Source of the DNA: Proteiniclasticum sediminis
GTDB taxonomy: Bacteria > Bacillota > Clostridia > Clostridiales > Clostridiaceae
NCBI RefSeq assembly: GCF_018128025.1
Contig: NZ_JAGSCS010000020.1
Location: 1-45,641, forward strand
Direction: 5' to 3'
Length of the DNA: 45,641 nt
The notes beneath the pieces were generated by a model. That model was not told the DNA's origin and did not search any database. It was given only the letters and a program-made list of their open reading frames with translations. Position 1 is the stretch's first letter, and the number at the start of each line of letters is the position of its first letter. The position numbers and the translations under genes are program-made. This document shows positions 7,698 to 15,813 of the stretch, one piece after another.

Positions 7698-8176
7698 GCC
7701 GAGAGAAACCCGTGAAAGCGGAGGCTTTGGCTAAAGTCCAGTACGCCAAAAGATCCTATGGGGAGAAAAATGACGAAAACCTTAAGCTCCTCATCGGCCT
7801 CACCCGGGCGACGAAAACTGTGCATCGGCGATCCGCGGATCTCTTTAAAAAGGGCGGTGTGACCACATCCCAGTTTTCTGTGCTGGAAACGCTCTACCAC
7901 AAAGGTCCCCTTACGGTGAACGAGATCATCGAAAATGTACTGTCCACCGGTGGAAATATCACCGTGGTCATCCAGAATCTCGTCAAGGAAGAGTATGTAG
8001 AGCGAGGTCCTCATCCCCAGGACCAGCGCTGCTCCCTGATTCAAATCACCCCAAAGGGAACCGAGATCGTAGAACGGATTTTCCCGGAGCATCTGACGGA
8101 CCTGGACGATAGTTTTTCAGCGCTGACTTCGGAGGAAAAACACATCTTAAGGAGTCTCCTTCGAAAAGTGAAGTAA
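7694..8176 (+). CDS. MarR-family transcriptional regulator
   Basis: About 160 residues with the MarR winged-helix core: SQFSVLETLYHKGPLTVNEI (helix 2-3), the recognition helix region GGNITVVIQNLV, the wing RGPHPQDQRCSLIQITPKG, and the long dimerisation helices at both ends. The frame is open to 7670, but ATG 7694 overlaps the preceding stop as ATGA and has CGGAG ten bases upstream, typical of translational coupling. There is one cysteine, in the wing (QRC), which could act as a redox sensor. Presumably it represses its own operon through the twin ACTAATTAGT palindromes at 6074 and 6155. Confidence 0.9.
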   Translation: MSREKPVKAEALAKVQYAKRSYGEKNDENLKLLIGLTRATKTVHRRSADLFKKGGVTTSQFSVLETLYHKGPLTVNEIIENVLSTGGNITVVIQNLVKEEYVERGPHPQDQRCSLIQITPKGTEIVERIFPEHLTDLDDSFSALTSEEKHILRSLLRKVK

Positions 8177-8216
8177 GACAAGAAAGAATCGAGCTCGATG
8201 GGAAAAGCCAATGAAA

Positions 8217-8270
8217 AAATGGTCCGGATTCTTGAGCGGCAAGCCAAGATCTTCGGACCATTTCATATTT
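8217..8270 (+). terminator. Intrinsic terminator of the MarR operon
   Basis: AAATGGTCCG (8217-8226) pairs with CGGACCATTT (8254-8263), with a further CTT/AAG pairing inside, followed by a T-rich stretch to 8270. Confidence 0.65.
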
Positions 8271-8274
8271 TGGG

Positions 8275-8322
8275 TTGCGGAATGGGGATTAATTGCGTAC
8301 AATAAGTATAACAACGTTGTTA
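8275..8322 (+). promoter_or_regulatory. Promoter with a 14-bp palindromic operator for the DUF1413-DUF1538-PII operon
   Basis: TTGCGG (8275-8280), a 17-base spacer and TACAAT (8298-8303) form the promoter. The perfect palindrome TAACAACGTTGTTA covers 8309-8322, over the predicted transcription start, the usual place for a repressor. The cognate regulator is not encoded in the operon. Confidence 0.6.
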
Positions 8323-8345
8323 ACCTTGTGGAGGAGGCAAGTGCA

Positions 8346-8594
8346 ATGTATCTGATCAATGAACTGTTAAGTCAGGCGATTCAGGAAACAGAAAATCTTT
8401 TGGAAGGGGAAATCTTTCTCGTGAAGGATCTCTTCAAGGGGTATGTCTGGAACCGGATTCCGGTAAGAGATCGGCTGCTATTGGGGATATTATTTTTGAA
8501 TCATGTCCATCAGGATGAGTCCCGGGTTTGTGCCATTGAGAAAACCTCATCCCATCAGCAGCGCTATCAGAAACGGACCACAACTTCGCCCTAA
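8346..8594 (+). CDS. DUF1413 domain protein
   Basis: 82 residues. The core FLVKDLFKGYVWNRIPVRDRLLLGILF is the pattern I recall for DUF1413, a short Firmicute family with a basic C-terminus (here QQRYQKRTTTSP). No membrane segment. ATG 8346 follows GGAGG by eight bases; the frame is open upstream to 8211 but crosses the promoter and the previous terminator. It is first in an operon with a DUF1538 transporter and a tandem-PII protein, 37 bases before the transporter. Function unknown; small size, basic tail and leading position would suit an RNA- or DNA-binding regulator, which is only inference. Confidence 0.7.
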   Translation: MYLINELLSQAIQETENLLEGEIFLVKDLFKGYVWNRIPVRDRLLLGILFLNHVHQDESRVCAIEKTSSHQQRYQKRTTTSP

Positions 8595-8631
8595 GGATAT
8601 CGGATCTGAGGATCCAGAGGAGGTATGATAT

Positions 8632-10125
8632 TTGAGTGTACTATTTTCAAAGTTTAAAGAGGTCTTGGCCTCGGTTCTGCCCATTACCCTGATTGTGGTA
8701 ATTTTGCATTTCACCGTGACGCCCCTGGAAACGCCGGTATTTTTGCGTTTTCTTTTCGGGGCTTTGCTGATCATCGTGGGCATGACGATTTTTCTCTTGG
8801 GTGTAGATGTCGGAATTACTCCCATAGGGAATACCATGGGGTCGTCCATCGCCCGATCCAATAAGCTGTGGATTGTGGTGATCGCCGGACTTCTCCTGGG
8901 TTTCATGATTTCTGTGGCAGAACCGGATCTGCACATTCTGGCTGGCCAGGTCAGTGCAGTGACCGCAGGCCTGCTCTCTAAAAATATTTTCGTCATCGTG
9001 GTTTCATTGGGGATTGCAGTGATGGTCGCTGTAGGTTTGGTCCGCATTGTCTACAATTTCCCCTTATATAAATTACTTCTGGGTGTCTATACGGTCATCT
9101 TTGGGTTGGCACTGTTTGTGTCGCCAGAGTTTTTAGCCATCTCCTTTGATGCTTCTGGGGCCACCACTGGAGCATTGACGGTCCCCTTCATTTTGGCCTT
9201 GGCCATGGGAGTCTCCCGACTGAAGAAAGACAGCAAATCCTCGGAAAAAGACAGCTTCGGGCTGGTGGCCATCGCTTCCGCAGGGGCCATCATCGCGGTG
9301 ATGCTCATGAGTGTCCTATCCAAAGGGGATCGGCTCACAGGATCCCTTCCCGTGGCGGAAGCCTATGCTGGAAGTATCTTGGGACCATTTCTGACAAAAC
9401 TGCCGGTGATCACCCTGGAGGTTTTTGTGGCCCTTCTTCCGATCCTGCTTCTGTTTCTCATCCTGCAGAAGGTGAAGTTCAGAATGTCCGTCAATGCCGT
9501 TCGGAAAATCCTCTTTGGCATGCTGTTCACCTTCGTTGGACTTGTCCTCTTTCTTCTTGGTGTTAATGCCGGGTTTATGGAGGTAGGCAGTGTCGTCAGC
9601 TATGAGCTAGCTCTTCTCAATCGCCGGGGACTCGTCATCGGAGTGGCTTTCCTCCTCGGTCTCGTGACCATATTGGCAGAACCTGCGGTGTATGTCCTCA
9701 CCCATCAGATTGAAGAAGTCACCAGCGGTTATGTTCAGCGAAAAGTGGTCATGATTACGCTGGCCATAGGGGTGGCCTCCGCTGTGGCCTTATCCGTCGT
9801 TCGGATTCTTGTTCCGGGACTGCAACTTTGGCATTTCCTGCTTCCTGGATACCTTCTTTCCCTGGGGCTCATGTTTGTGGTGCCGAAACTCTTCATCGGC
9901 ATTGCCTTTGACTCCGGTGGAGTGGCATCGGGACCCATGACCGCCACGTTTGTTCTTGCCTTTGCCCAAGGGGTTGCCGAAGCCACAGAAGGGGCAGCAG
10001 TCCTGGTGGATGGTTTTGGAATCATCGCCATGGTGGCCATGACGCCCTTGATTGCCCTGCAGCTTTTAGGTCTCGTCTTCAAAATGAAGTCAAAGAAGGG
10101 AGGAGTGGAGAAGATTGGAGCATAA
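8632..10125 (+). CDS. DUF1538 polytopic membrane transporter, duplicated
   Basis: 497 residues, strongly hydrophobic, in two homologous halves. The signature elements occur twice: LGVDVGITPIGNTMG and LGVNAGFMEVGSVVS; VAEPDLHILAGQV and LAEPAVYVLTHQI; FDASGATTGALTVPF and FDSGGVASGPMTATF. The polar Asp/Glu/Gly motifs in the helices suggest a transport path with ion coupling. The substrate is unknown. The start is TTG 8632, eight bases after GGAGG (8619-8623). The next gene, a tandem-PII protein, overlaps its end by 11 bases, so the PII product most likely gates this transporter as GlnK does AmtB. The family assignment is by recall of DUF1538 repeats. Confidence 0.8.
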   Translation: MSVLFSKFKEVLASVLPITLIVVILHFTVTPLETPVFLRFLFGALLIIVGMTIFLLGVDVGITPIGNTMGSSIARSNKLWIVVIAGLLLGFMISVAEPDLHILAGQVSAVTAGLLSKNIFVIVVSLGIAVMVAVGLVRIVYNFPLYKLLLGVYTVIFGLALFVSPEFLAISFDASGATTGALTVPFILALAMGVSRLKKDSKSSEKDSFGLVAIASAGAIIAVMLMSVLSKGDRLTGSLPVAEAYAGSILGPFLTKLPVITLEVFVALLPILLLFLILQKVKFRMSVNAVRKILFGMLFTFVGLVLFLLGVNAGFMEVGSVVSYELALLNRRGLVIGVAFLLGLVTILAEPAVYVLTHQIEEVTSGYVQRKVVMITLAIGVASAVALSVVRILVPGLQLWHFLLPGYLLSLGLMFVVPKLFIGIAFDSGGVASGPMTATFVLAFAQGVAEATEGAAVLVDGFGIIAMVAMTPLIALQLLGLVFKMKSKKGGVEKIGA

Positions 10126-10777
10126 GAAAAATAGTTTAGAACTGGTCTGTGCCATCGTTAACTTTGGGTATGGGAGCAAATTGCTAAAGTCTGCCCGATG
10201 CCATGGTTTCAAGGGTGGTACGGTGACATTAGGCAGGGGGACAGCCCGGGGGAAGTGGCTGGACTTCCTCGGACTTTCCGATGTGCGAAAGGAGATCGTC
10301 TATCTCGCCGCCGATACCGAGACAGCCTACCATGCTTTGGAAGCCATGAATCAGGAGTTTCACTTTGAAAAGCCCAATCACGGGATTGTATTCACCACAT
10401 CCATATGCAGCGTATACGGAACTAAAACCATCACCTGCAAGGATGAGGAGTTGAAAAAAGGAGGAAATCAGCCCATGCAGCAGATTATCACGGTTATTGT
10501 CGATAAGGGTAAAGCGGAGGATGTGGTCAGCGCCGCAGAGAAAGCCGGTTCCAAGGGTGGAACCATCCTAAACGGACGCGGGGCCGGTGTCCATGAGACC
10601 AGTAAGGTGTTTGCCATGGAAATCGAGCTCGAAAAGGAGATTGTGCTGATCCTCACCGAAACGGAAAAAACAGAAGCCATTGTCCAATCCATCGGCGAGA
10701 AGCTGAACATCAATGCTCCCGGAAACGGCATCATTTTTGTCCAGGATGTCCACCGCAGCTATGGGGTTCAGCGGTAA
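10115..10777 (+). CDS. Tandem (fused) PII-like signal protein
   Basis: 220 residues made of two PII-like domains, about 8-108 and 120-220, where canonical PII proteins have one domain of about 112. Each half has the ferredoxin-like pattern and a glycine-rich B-loop: GGTVTLGRGTARG in the first and GGTILNGRGAGV in the second, each ending with a C-terminal strand (NHGIVFTTSICSVYG, GNGIIFVQDVHRSYG). The uridylylated T-loop tyrosine of GlnB is not evident. PII proteins bind ATP/ADP and often 2-oxoglutarate and control enzymes or channels; here the partner is probably the overlapping DUF1538 transporter. Start TTG 10115, nine bases after a GGGAGGAG site, inside the transporter gene. Confidence 0.85.
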   Translation: MEHKKNSLELVCAIVNFGYGSKLLKSARCHGFKGGTVTLGRGTARGKWLDFLGLSDVRKEIVYLAADTETAYHALEAMNQEFHFEKPNHGIVFTTSICSVYGTKTITCKDEELKKGGNQPMQQIITVIVDKGKAEDVVSAAEKAGSKGGTILNGRGAGVHETSKVFAMEIELEKEIVLILTETEKTEAIVQSIGEKLNINAPGNGIIFVQDVHRSYGVQR

Positions 10778-10790
10778 CCCAAGTCCAAAG

Positions 10791-10856
10791 AAAGCAAGGA
10801 AGCCCCAACACCGACTCATGAGAGTGGGGGGAGGGAAGTTCCTTGCTTCTTTTTTA
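10791..10856 (+). terminator. Intrinsic terminator of the DUF1538-PII operon
   Basis: AAGCAAGGAA (10792-10801) pairs with TTCCTTGCTT (10839-10848), with an inner CCCCA/TGGGG stem, followed by CTTTTTT. Confidence 0.8.
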
Positions 10857-11059
10857 CTTTTGGCGGTATGATGGGTATAGGGATGTGAGGTTCAGAATGA
10901 ACTTTGTGGACCAAACTTTGGGGTGAGGAAACGACAGCATTAGTGTTCATCAAAGTTTTCTTCTGGTACCGTATTTTTAGAGGCTACTTACTGGTTTGTC
11001 TTGAACTGCTGCTGAAGGAACAACGAGTCTGCAGAATGTGCAGGAAAAGGAGGGTCAAG

Positions 11060-11458
11060 ATGGCGAGAGTGTTGGGGCTTGGAGGTGTTTTTTTGGAGTT
11101 CAAGGGACCGAAAGAAGAGCTGCACCGCTGGTACCATAAGCATTTGGGGATGGACATGTCACCATACGGCGCAGGGTTTATTGCCGAAGAGCAGCTCATG
11201 GTACTCTCCTTTAAGAGAGAAGGGGAGAATCTGCCGCTTATCAATTTCCGGGTGGATCATCTGGAAGAGATGATGGACTACCTGAAAGGGCTGGGGCTGG
11301 AGACAAAGGCCATCGAAACTGTCTTTTATGGAAAGTTTGCCCAATTTACGGATCCCTTTGGAAACCTCATTGAACTCTGGGAGCCGGAGGTGGAACCATA
11401 CAAGGAACTGGTACAAACGGAGAGCAAACGGTTTGCACAGGATTCGGCGGAGCCGTAA
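11060..11458 (+). CDS. VOC-family (glyoxalase/dioxygenase-like) protein
   Basis: 132 residues. Two beta-alpha-beta-beta-beta modules typical of the vicinal oxygen chelate fold: GGVFLEFKGPKEELHRWYHKHLGMDM at the N-terminus and, near 90-110, the conserved closing strand KFAQFTDPFGNLIELWEPE with the metal-ligand glutamate. Substrate unknown; members detoxify methylglyoxal, bind antibiotics or act as dioxygenases. The frame is open upstream to 10904, but ATG 11060 has AAGGAGG six bases before it and the fold starts right after. It stands alone, with a bidirectional terminator downstream. Confidence 0.8.
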   Translation: MARVLGLGGVFLEFKGPKEELHRWYHKHLGMDMSPYGAGFIAEEQLMVLSFKREGENLPLINFRVDHLEEMMDYLKGLGLETKAIETVFYGKFAQFTDPFGNLIELWEPEVEPYKELVQTESKRFAQDSAEP

Positions 11459-11481
11459 GCGAAGCGGTTGAGGAAAAGAAA

Positions 11482-11530
11482 GAAGAGGATGAGGCCCTGA
11501 AAAATCAGGAATCTCATCCTCTTCTTTTAT
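11482..11530. terminator. Bidirectional intrinsic terminator
   Basis: GAAGAGGATGAG (11482-11493) pairs perfectly with CTCATCCTCTTC (11513-11524). TTTTAT follows on the plus strand, and on the minus strand the stem is followed by TTTCTTTTCC. It serves the VOC gene and the converging chemoreceptor gene. Confidence 0.8.
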
Positions 11531-11565
11531 CCAGTCATGGAGTTAGCTGTATTGGTTAGGAGAGG

Positions 11566-13305
11566 CTAGAGCTGAAAACGCCGAATGATGGCTTCCAGTT
11601 CTTTCGCCAGGATATTGAGTTTCTCCGTTTGTTCGTTGATTTCCATCATGCCTGCCAGCTGTTCTTCCGTCGAAGCAGAGACTTCTTCCGTGCTGGCTGA
11701 GGTTTCTTCGGTGGAAGCAGAGATACCGGACATGGCATCCACTATGCCTTCCTTCATGTCGTTCATAATACGGGTTTGCCCTTGAATTCCAGCAATGACC
11801 GCAGTGAGCTGCTGAACGCCTTGAATGATGGTTTCAAACTGATGGTAGGTCGTCTGGACGGAATCGGTCTGCTCCTTGGCCACAACCTTCAGCTCCTCCA
11901 TGGAGGATGCGGAAATGGAGGAATGACCGTCGATTTCCTTGATCATGGCTTGAATCTGGAGTACGGCATTGGCGGATTCCTCGGCCAGCTTGCGAATCTC
12001 ATCGGCCACCACGGCGAATCCACGGCCGGCATCGCCGGCACGGGCAGCTTCAATGGACGCGTTGAGGGCCAGCAGGTTAGTTTGTCCGGAAATACGGGTA
12101 ATGGTGTCCGTGAAAACGTGGATTTTTCCGGTGCTCTCCGAGACCTTGGCGATGACTTCGCCGATGCGGCTGGTGGAAGCATTGGTCCGGGTGGTGGATT
12201 CTACGAGATGCTCCACAGCAGAACGGCCGGCATTACTGATTTTTTCCGTGTCCAGGGCCAGGGTTTCCAGTTCCACGGCGCTTTGGGACACGCTCTCAAT
12301 ACTCTTGGACAGTTCATTGACCTTAACAACGGCGGATTCGGTCATATGGGCTTCTTCCTGTACCGCACTGGCCACATCCTGAATGGTTTGGGTCACTTCA
12401 TTAATGGCACGGGTAGTTTGGTCCGTAATATCCACCAGGGAGGCGGAAAGACCGGTGACCGTTTTAGAGGATCCCTGCATCGTGAGAATCAGTTCGTGTA
12501 GGTTATTGCGCAACATATTGTACGCTTCCGCCAAAGTACCGATTTCGTCGCGGTTACGGATGGTGACATTGTCCACCGTGAGGTTGTTGTTGGCCATATC
12601 CAGAAGGGAAGTGGAAATGGTCTTGATGGGTTTGGCAATGTGGTTGGAGAAAAGAAGAATGGATACAAAGCCCACAGCCAAGGACACGATGAGCACCCCC
12701 AGGATGAGGTAGAGGATGCTGTTGGCTGACTGGTTGAAGTCAATGCTGTATGCACTGGCGGATACAGCCCAGTTCCAGTCGGCATCATATTCCTGGTAAG
12801 AGATTTTTGTTCCAATTTTTTCGGAGCCTGGAAGCGTCCAGCCGTAAGTGAGGAAACCTCCGCCATTTTTTGCCAGTTTGATCTGTTCCTGGACGAATTT
12901 GAATCCATTGCCGGATTTATCCTCCACTTCCCAGACATTCTGTCCTTCCAGGGAGGGATGCATGGCTTCGATGCCTTCACCGGTATAGGCAATGAAGTAC
13001 CCGTGTTCGCCTAAGTCGATATTTTTGCTGATGGGTCGTTTTCCTTCTGCATCCTTTACGCCGAGAAGGATGACCCGGACTTCTTCTTGAGCTTCTTCCA
13101 GGGTGATCTCCCCCCGGGAGATTTCGATCTTCTTGGCATCAATGAGCTGCATGGCCTGGCGAACACCATTTTTCAGGATGGTCTCCCCCTTGTCATCTAG
13201 CTGGGATTTGGCGCTGAGATAGCTGATGGAACCCAATACCAGTATGGGAATAATCAGCAGAAGGCTGGAAATGAGAATCAGTTTTTTCTTGATGGTCAAT
13301 TTCAT
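11566..13305 (-). CDS. Methyl-accepting chemotaxis protein with Cache sensor
   Basis: 579 residues. TM1 is about 10-29; residues about 35-200 form an extracytoplasmic Cache domain of the sCache_2 type ([24 protein letters not shown] ... [16 protein letters not shown]); TM2 is about 197-222, followed by HAMP ([19 protein letters not shown]) and the signalling hairpin, with the highly conserved tip region around [31 protein letters not shown]. There is no CheR-docking pentapeptide. It would couple to CheA/CheW and set flagellar behaviour; ligand unknown, small carboxylates being common for this sensor type. AGGAG lies six bases before the ATG. No other chemotaxis gene lies nearby; its promoter looks like sigma-28. 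Confidence 0.92.
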   Translation of the reverse strand: MKLTIKKKLILISSLLLIIPILVLGSISYLSAKSQLDDKGETILKNGVRQAMQLIDAKKIEISRGEITLEEAQEEVRVILLGVKDAEGKRPISKNIDLGEHGYFIAYTGEGIEAMHPSLEGQNVWEVEDKSGNGFKFVQEQIKLAKNGGGFLTYGWTLPGSEKIGTKISYQEYDADWNWAVSASAYSIDFNQSANSILYLILGVLIVSLAVGFVSILLFSNHIAKPIKTISTSLLDMANNNLTVDNVTIRNRDEIGTLAEAYNMLRNNLHELILTMQGSSKTVTGLSASLVDITDQTTRAINEVTQTIQDVASAVQEEAHMTESAVVKVNELSKSIESVSQSAVELETLALDTEKISNAGRSAVEHLVESTTRTNASTSRIGEVIAKVSESTGKIHVFTDTITRISGQTNLLALNASIEAARAGDAGRGFAVVADEIRKLAEESANAVLQIQAMIKEIDGHSSISASSMEELKVVAKEQTDSVQTTYHQFETIIQGVQQLTAVIAGIQGQTRIMNDMKEGIVDAMSGISASTEETSASTEEVSASTEEQLAGMMEINEQTEKLNILAKELEAIIRRFQL

Positions 13306-13407
13306 GGTTTACTCCTAGTCTCCTTTATTGTGAAGCAGTGGATCATCATCCGGCAAAGAGGGGAAGGGCTTCACCCCGGGAAATCCTCGCCGATACCGAT
13401 AGCTTCT

Positions 13408-13434
13408 ATATCGGACACCCTTTACATGAGTTAA
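13408..13434 (-). promoter_or_regulatory. Sigma-28 (motility sigma) type promoter of the chemoreceptor gene
   Basis: On the minus strand TTAA (13431-13434), a 15-base spacer and TCCGATAT (13408-13415) resemble the SigD/FliA consensus TAAA-N15-GCCGATAT: three of four and seven of eight positions. The start would be near 13401, giving a leader of about 95 bases with a CCGATA hairpin (13396-13414) overlapping the -10. Confidence 0.5.
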
Positions 13435-13483
13435 GCAGATGTTTGAAGTTTTGATGATCCAAGTAAGGGTTAGGAAAATTGCG

Positions 13484-13517
13484 AAAAGAAATCCCCGGGG
13501 TTGTTCACCCCGGGGAT
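13484..13517 (-). terminator. Intrinsic terminator of the DUF1846 gene
   Basis: ATCCCCGGGG (13491-13500) pairs perfectly with CCCCGGGGAT (13508-13517), seven-base loop, then TTCTTTT on the minus strand. It lies eight bases past the stop of the gene read leftwards. Confidence 0.8.
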
Positions 13518-13524
13518 CGGCTAT

Positions 13525-15009
13525 TTAAGCCTTGTGATAGATTTTATTGGAATCAAATTTCGGTTCACAGGTGATGTGCAGTCCGAGTTTTTTGAAGATA
13601 TGCTCATCCACGGAGGACAGAATCACGGAGGAATGGAGCTCGCATCCGCAGAGCTTGGGCAGCTGATCCAAGGCATACTTGGCGGTTTCGCTATGGGCGG
13701 CCGTGACGGATAAGGCAATGAGTATTTCGTCCGTATGAAGGCGAGGATTGCTCCCGCCTAAATAGGAAGTTTTCAGGGTCTGAATCGGTTCGATGGCTTC
13801 GGGTGACACCAGATGCACTTCATCGGGAATGTTTCCCAGGACCTTGATGGAGTTCAGCAGAGCCGCAGCAGAGGCCCCAAGGAGATCCGACGTTTTACCG
13901 GTGACGATGGAGCCATCCGGAAGCTCAATTCCAACAACAGGATGGGTGGTTTCCACTTCCCGAAGAAGGGTGGGCTGAATCACCAAACGGTTGGACTCAG
14001 AAATTCCCGCCTGCTTCATGAGAAGCTGCAGCTTATACATGGCATCTTTGGATCCGATGCCTTTCTTCAGATCACAAAGGCACTGATAATAGCGGCGAAT
14101 GATTTCCTGCCTAGAAGCGTCATTGCAGACGGCATCATCGGTGATGCAGTAGCCAGCCATATTTACACCCATGTCGGTGGGGGATTTATAGGGGTTTTCC
14201 CCCATGATCAGTTCAAATGTGGCATTGAGGACCGGGAAGATCTCAATATCCCGGTTATAGTTTACGGTGGGAACACCGTAGGCTTCCAAATGGAAGGGAT
14301 CGATCATATTGACATCGTTGAGGTCAGCGGTAGCCGCCTCATAGGCGATGTTCACCGGATGGCGCAGGGGAAGATTCCAGATGGGGAAGGTTTCAAACTT
14401 CGCATAACCTGCCTGGATTCCTCGCTTGTGCTCATGGTAGAGCTGAGAGAGGCAGGTAGCCATCTTTCCGCTGCCTGGTCCCGGTGCGGTGACCACCACC
14501 AGGGGCTTTGTGGTTTCAATATATTCATTTTTTCCGTAGCCTTCATCGCTGACGATGTGATCGATGTTGCTGGGATATCCTTCAATTTTAAAATGAAGAT
14601 AGGACTGAATCCCCAGATCATGGAGCTTCTGTCGGAAAATATCCGCTGCATTTTCTCCGGAGTACTGGGTGATGACGACACTTCCTACATAAAGGCCCTT
14701 GCTGCGGAAGGCGTCAATGAGTCGCAGTACATCATCATCATAGGTGATGCCGAGGTCCCCACGAATCTTGCTGCTCTCAATGGCATCAGCGCTGATGACA
14801 ATGATGATCTCCGCTTGTTCCTTCAATTGAAGGAGCATCTCCAGCTTGCTGTCGGGTCTAAAGCCCGGAAGAACGCGGGACGCATGATAGTCATCAAAGA
14901 GTTTTCCGCCAAACTCCAGGTAAAGCTTATTATTGAAGTCGGAAATTCTCTTCTTGATGTGTTCCGATTGAGTCTTTAGGTACAGGTCGTTATCAAATCC
15001 TATTTTCAT
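13525..15009 (-). CDS. DUF1846 family protein
   Basis: About 494 residues, matching the usual length of DUF1846 proteins (near 500), which are widespread in Firmicutes and structurally known but functionally unassigned. A nucleotide-loop-like segment TAPGPGSGKMATCL lies near 174-187, followed by LSQLYHEHKRG and the Asn/Asp-rich core NMIDPFHLEAYG. The C-terminal part has PDGSIVTGKTSDLLGASAAALLNSIK. No membrane segments, so cytoplasmic. The frame is open to 15048, but ATG 15009 is preceded by GGAG and MKIGFDNDLYL is the conserved family start. Monocistronic, with its own promoter and terminator. An ATP-binding role is suggested by the loop only. Confidence 0.88.
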   Translation of the reverse strand: MKIGFDNDLYLKTQSEHIKKRISDFNNKLYLEFGGKLFDDYHASRVLPGFRPDSKLEMLLQLKEQAEIIIVISADAIESSKIRGDLGITYDDDVLRLIDAFRSKGLYVGSVVITQYSGENAADIFRQKLHDLGIQSYLHFKIEGYPSNIDHIVSDEGYGKNEYIETTKPLVVVTAPGPGSGKMATCLSQLYHEHKRGIQAGYAKFETFPIWNLPLRHPVNIAYEAATADLNDVNMIDPFHLEAYGVPTVNYNRDIEIFPVLNATFELIMGENPYKSPTDMGVNMAGYCITDDAVCNDASRQEIIRRYYQCLCDLKKGIGSKDAMYKLQLLMKQAGISESNRLVIQPTLLREVETTHPVVGIELPDGSIVTGKTSDLLGASAAALLNSIKVLGNIPDEVHLVSPEAIEPIQTLKTSYLGGSNPRLHTDEILIALSVTAAHSETAKYALDQLPKLCGCELHSSVILSSVDEHIFKKLGLHITCEPKFDSNKIYHKA

Positions 15010-15038
15010 GGCGCATCTCCTCTTTAAACATGTCCCCA

Positions 15039-15067
15039 AGTATATCATCTGATGATTTTCATTTCAA
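15039..15067 (-). promoter_or_regulatory. Sigma-A promoter of the DUF1846 gene
   Basis: Minus strand: TTGAAA (15062-15067), 17-base spacer, TATACT (15039-15044), 30 bases before the ATG at 15009. Confidence 0.6.
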
Positions 15068-15727
15068 TAGCCGCGCAATGAATGACCAGTCCCGAATGTG
15101 TACAAAAACTTCTAAACTTTCTCCGTGAAGGAGCAGGAAAAAAAGAAAAGAAAGACAAAACACTATGCAGTTGATGCATAAGACGTAATCAAATGAAACT
15201 TTGCTTTCTCGAAAGATCCATACCTTTGGAAGGATCAGGAAGGAGATTTCTAGGCTCGAGGCCGATTCGGTCAAAAGAAAATACGATAGTGAGGGAATAG
15301 GTGAAGATATTTTACGGAGTTAGGGATTCTGAAAACGTATGTTTATTCCGGAAGTTGAATAATTGGTTAAGATTTTGCTCAATTTCTTCCGCAACCGCAG
15401 AGGGGGAATCTGGAGCCTAAAACTCTGCAGAGTATCCCATGGCAAGAGCTGTTAACAGATTAACAACAATTCCATGGATGTCTGAATTTGTTGAAACCGA
15501 CAGCTGCAAACGTTTAAAGCTGTTCACAGTGTATTGATTTTGTTATTATAATTTAAACATTCTTTACAAATACCCTTTAAAAATCTCATAGTGAATGATA
15601 TAATTTACCTAAGTTAACTTAATAAATTTGCGTGATAAGTTTAAAATTCGTATTTTCTCAATCATTCAGTTATTTGCGAAAATTTCCAGAGCTTTAGCTT
15701 ATTCTTTCCCGGATCCGTTGTCGAAGT
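15068..15727 (+). other. Long intergenic stretch before the peptide transporter operon
   Basis: About 660 bases without a credible gene. The 71-codon minus-strand frame at 15059-15274 has no ribosome binding site and no family resemblance. From 15530 the DNA is very AT-rich. A second promoter-like pair TTTAAA-17-TATAAT ends near 15604, followed by the palindrome AAGTTAACTT at about 15610-15619. TTATTTGCGAAAATT at 15670-15684 loosely resembles a CodY box (several mismatches). Nothing here matches a riboswitch that I know. Confidence 0.4.
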
Positions 15728-15756
15728 TTGACAAATTCATGAATTATTCTTATAAT
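15728..15756 (+). promoter_or_regulatory. Near-consensus sigma-A promoter of the ABC importer operon
   Basis: TTGACA (15728-15733), 17-base spacer and TATAAT (15751-15756) match the consensus at all positions. The binding-protein gene starts 57 bases further on. High expression is expected. Confidence 0.8.
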
Positions 15757-15813
15757 TGGTTTTAATTCGTTTTGCAAATTCTCAGATTAATAATATATTC
15801 AAGGAGGAAACCA

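Noticed and set aside
13306-13407. Possible riboswitch in the leader of the chemoreceptor gene
   Set aside because: GC-rich hairpins are present, but I could not match the sequence to c-di-GMP-I, c-di-GMP-II or another aptamer; kept only as a leader of a sigma-28-like promoter.
13813-14979. 388-codon plus-strand frame antisense to the DUF1846 gene
   Set aside because: The product has no recognisable domain and no ribosome binding site; the minus-strand gene is a clear family member with its own promoter and terminator.
15059-15274. 71-codon minus-strand frame in the long intergenic region
   Set aside because: No ribosome binding site, no conserved motif and an improbable composition.
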